DNA of 64,000 nt, from positions 310,001 to 374,000 of the forward strand of contig JAYKKI010000150.1 in NCBI GenBank assembly GCA_039881145.1, written 5' to 3'. The position numbers and the translations under genes are program-made. Origin of the DNA: Druceiella hillmani (Eukaryota; Arthropoda; Insecta; Lepidoptera; Hepialidae). Below, piece by piece: positions 62,540-64,000 of this stretch (within the stretch, counting starts at the first letter, position 1; each line of letters opens with the position of its first letter). Under the pieces are notes generated by a model. It was not told where the DNA came from. It worked only from the letters and a program-made list of their open reading frames with translations, and did not search any database.

Positions 62540-63378
62540 TTGGTTTTCACACTTGAGGTTTTGATAATACGAATTTTAAAACACACACAATTCAGAATGC
62601 ACGGTGTCCTCAACATGCAAGTGGTATACATTTCTTCCGGTATAGCACGTCCAACTTCACAAACTGACGGAAATCAGCAACTGCCGAGCGCTTCGCGCTG
62701 CTTGTTTGTTACTTCCAATTGTTACGTAACGCGTAAACATGTTTGTGACAGGTTGCGCTCGCAGCGGTTTTACCATTATTTTCAAACACTAATTGGTTTT
62801 CACACTTATTGTTTTGATAATACGAATTTTAAAACACACAATTCATAATGCACTAATTGGTTTTCACACTTGATGTTTTGATAATACGAATTTTAAAACA
62901 CACACAATTTAGAATGCTCTAATTGGTTTTCACACTTAACGATTGGGAAACACGAATTTTAAAACACACACAATACAGAACGCACGGTGTCCTCAACATG
63001 CACATGTTATACTTTTCTAACGGAATAACATGTCCATATTCACAAACTGACGAATATCGACAACTGCCGCGCGCTTCGCACTGCTTGTTGGTGACTTCCA
63101 ATTGCCACGTGACGAGTAAACAACGAATGGAACAATATTGTTGAACACTTATTAGTTTTCACACTTAACGTTTAGAAAACACGAATTTTAAAACACACAA
63201 TACAGAACGCACGGTGTCCTCAACATGCACGTAATATACTTTTCTCACGGAATAACACGTCCATATTCACAAACTGACGAATATCGACAACTGCCGCGCG
63301 CTTCGCACTGCTTGTTGGTGACTTCCAATTGCGTCGTGACGAGTAAACAACGAATGGAACAATATATTTGAACACTTA

Positions 63379-63631
63379 TTAGTTTTCACACTTAACGTTT
63401 GGAAAACTCGATTTTTAAAACACACACAATTCAGAATGCAGGGTGTCCTCAACATGCAAGTGGTATACATTTCTTCCGGTATAACACGTCCAACTTCACA
63501 AACTGACGAAAATCAGCAACTGCCGAGCGCTTCGCGCTGCTTGTTTGTTACTTCCAATTGTTACGTAACGCGTAAACATGTTTGTGACAGGTTGCCCTCG
63601 CAGCGGTTTTACCATTATTTTCAAACACTAA
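63379..63631 (+). repeat. Chimeric unit C/A
   Basis: C head (GGAAAACTCGAT) continuing as A (TCAGAATG); switch within 63413-63430, the same unit interval as the 9427 chimera. The A part has private CAGGGTGTCC and TTGCCCTCGC, so it is not a copy of 9427. Confidence 0.88.
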
Positions 63632-63761
63632 TTGGTTTTCACACTTATTGTTTTGATAATACGAATTTTAAACCACACAATTCATAATGCACTAATTGAT
63701 TTTCATACTTGATGTTTTGATAATACGAATTTTAAAACAGACACAATTTAGAATGCACTAA

Positions 63762-63990
63762 TTGGTTTTCACACTTAACGTTTGGGAAACACGAATTTTA
63801 AAACACACACAATACAGAACGCACGGTGTCCTCAACATGCACGTGGTATACTTTTCTTCCGGAATAACATGTCCATATTCACAAACTGACGAATATAGAC
63901 AACTGCCGCGCGCTTCGCACTGCTTGTTGGTGACTTCCAATTGCCACGTGACGAGTAAACAACGAATGGAACAATATATTTGAACACTTA
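63762..63990 (+). repeat. B unit with a short C-type patch
   Basis: B on both sides, but C-type bases at 63843, 63846 and 63858-63859 (CACGTGGTATAC, TTCTTCCGG). B resumes at AACATGTCC (63870). This is a conversion-like tract of at least 17 bp. Confidence 0.85.
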
Positions 63991-64000
63991 TTAGTTTTCA

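Larger units (their letters stand above)
1..64000 (+). repeat. Satellite DNA array filling the window
   Basis: Every base can be assigned to one family of related units of 253, 254, 229, 227, 66 or 64 bp, laid head to tail without any inversion or foreign insertion. All long units share the AT-rich head beginning TTTTCACACTT, the box GTCCTCAACATGC, and the box CACAAACTGAC. The array runs off both ends of the window. Stretches without stop codons recur only because the repeat recurs: they open at TTG rather than ATG, run across unit junctions, and the unit lengths do not keep a common frame. I therefore annotate no gene. Family identity and chromosome location are unknown; a eukaryotic satellite is the only reading that fits. 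Confidence 0.97.
62540..64000 (+). repeat. Terminal irregular block, cut by the window end
   Basis: Units: A 62540, S1 62793, S2 62857, B 62923, B2 63152 (TTTAGAAAAC, GCGTCGTGACG), C/A chimera 63379, S1 63632, S2 63696 (TTGATTTTCATAC), B 63762, then the first ten bases of a TTAG-type unit at 63991. Confidence 0.92.

Noticed and set aside
1..64000. CRISPR array
   Set aside because: Repeats of 64-254 bp are contiguous, and the sequence between similar heads is itself repeated. There are no unique spacers and no cas genes.
1..64000. CENP-B box
   Set aside because: I looked for the essential TTCG....A..CGGG pattern on both strands of the unit consensus and did not find it. This does not exclude another centromere protein.

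Overview
The whole 64 kb window is one head-to-tail satellite DNA array. I see no credible protein-coding gene, no RNA gene, no transposon and no unique sequence. Every base falls into one family of units, all in the same orientation; hand tiling gives about 395 units, with a partial one at each end. The arrangement points to a eukaryotic constitutive heterochromatin block (centromeric, pericentromeric or sex-chromosome type). CpG dinucleotides are frequent inside the units, which suggests a genome without strong CpG methylation and perhaps an invertebrate, but nothing here identifies the species.

Unit types (unit start placed at TTGG or TTAG before TTTTCACAC): A (253 bp), C (254 bp, sometimes 256), B (229 bp), B2 (227 bp, a B with one CA less) and short S units of 64 or 66 bp. 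A, B, B2 and C share an AT-rich head (about positions 1-80), a GC-rich centre and a palindrome-rich tail. S units are a head joined directly to the last six bases of an A or C unit. S1 follows A, S2 precedes B, and S3 and S4 precede A. These build higher-order repeats (HORs): H930 = A-S1-S2-B-C-S3 (932 with S4, 934 with the long C); H1708 = A-S1-S2-B-C-S2-B-B2-C-S4 (1710 with the long C, 1772 with an extra S3); H866 = A-S1-B-C-S4. Combinations of these recur as a third-order cycle of 3,568-3,570 bp.

Layout: 1-10,838 is rich in H1772 and contains the first chimeric units. 10,839-16,057 is a segment present twice in tandem, and each copy holds about 1 kb of the most diverged units (A*, B*, C* and a full-length B). 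16,376-36,780 is mostly H930/H932 with H1708 in 3,570-bp cycles. 36,781-51,749 carries H1710 and a nested set of very recent duplications at 39.4-46.5 kb. 51,750-64,000 is mostly H930/H932 with several irregular junctions near the end.

The value of the window is evolutionary. Chimeric units mark unequal-exchange events, and every junction I could place lies in the first 80 bp of the unit. The diverged B keeps the segment that ordinary B has lost. Palindrome and hairpin potential recurs at fixed unit positions in different unit types. Whether the array has a function, such as protein binding or transcription, cannot be decided from sequence alone.
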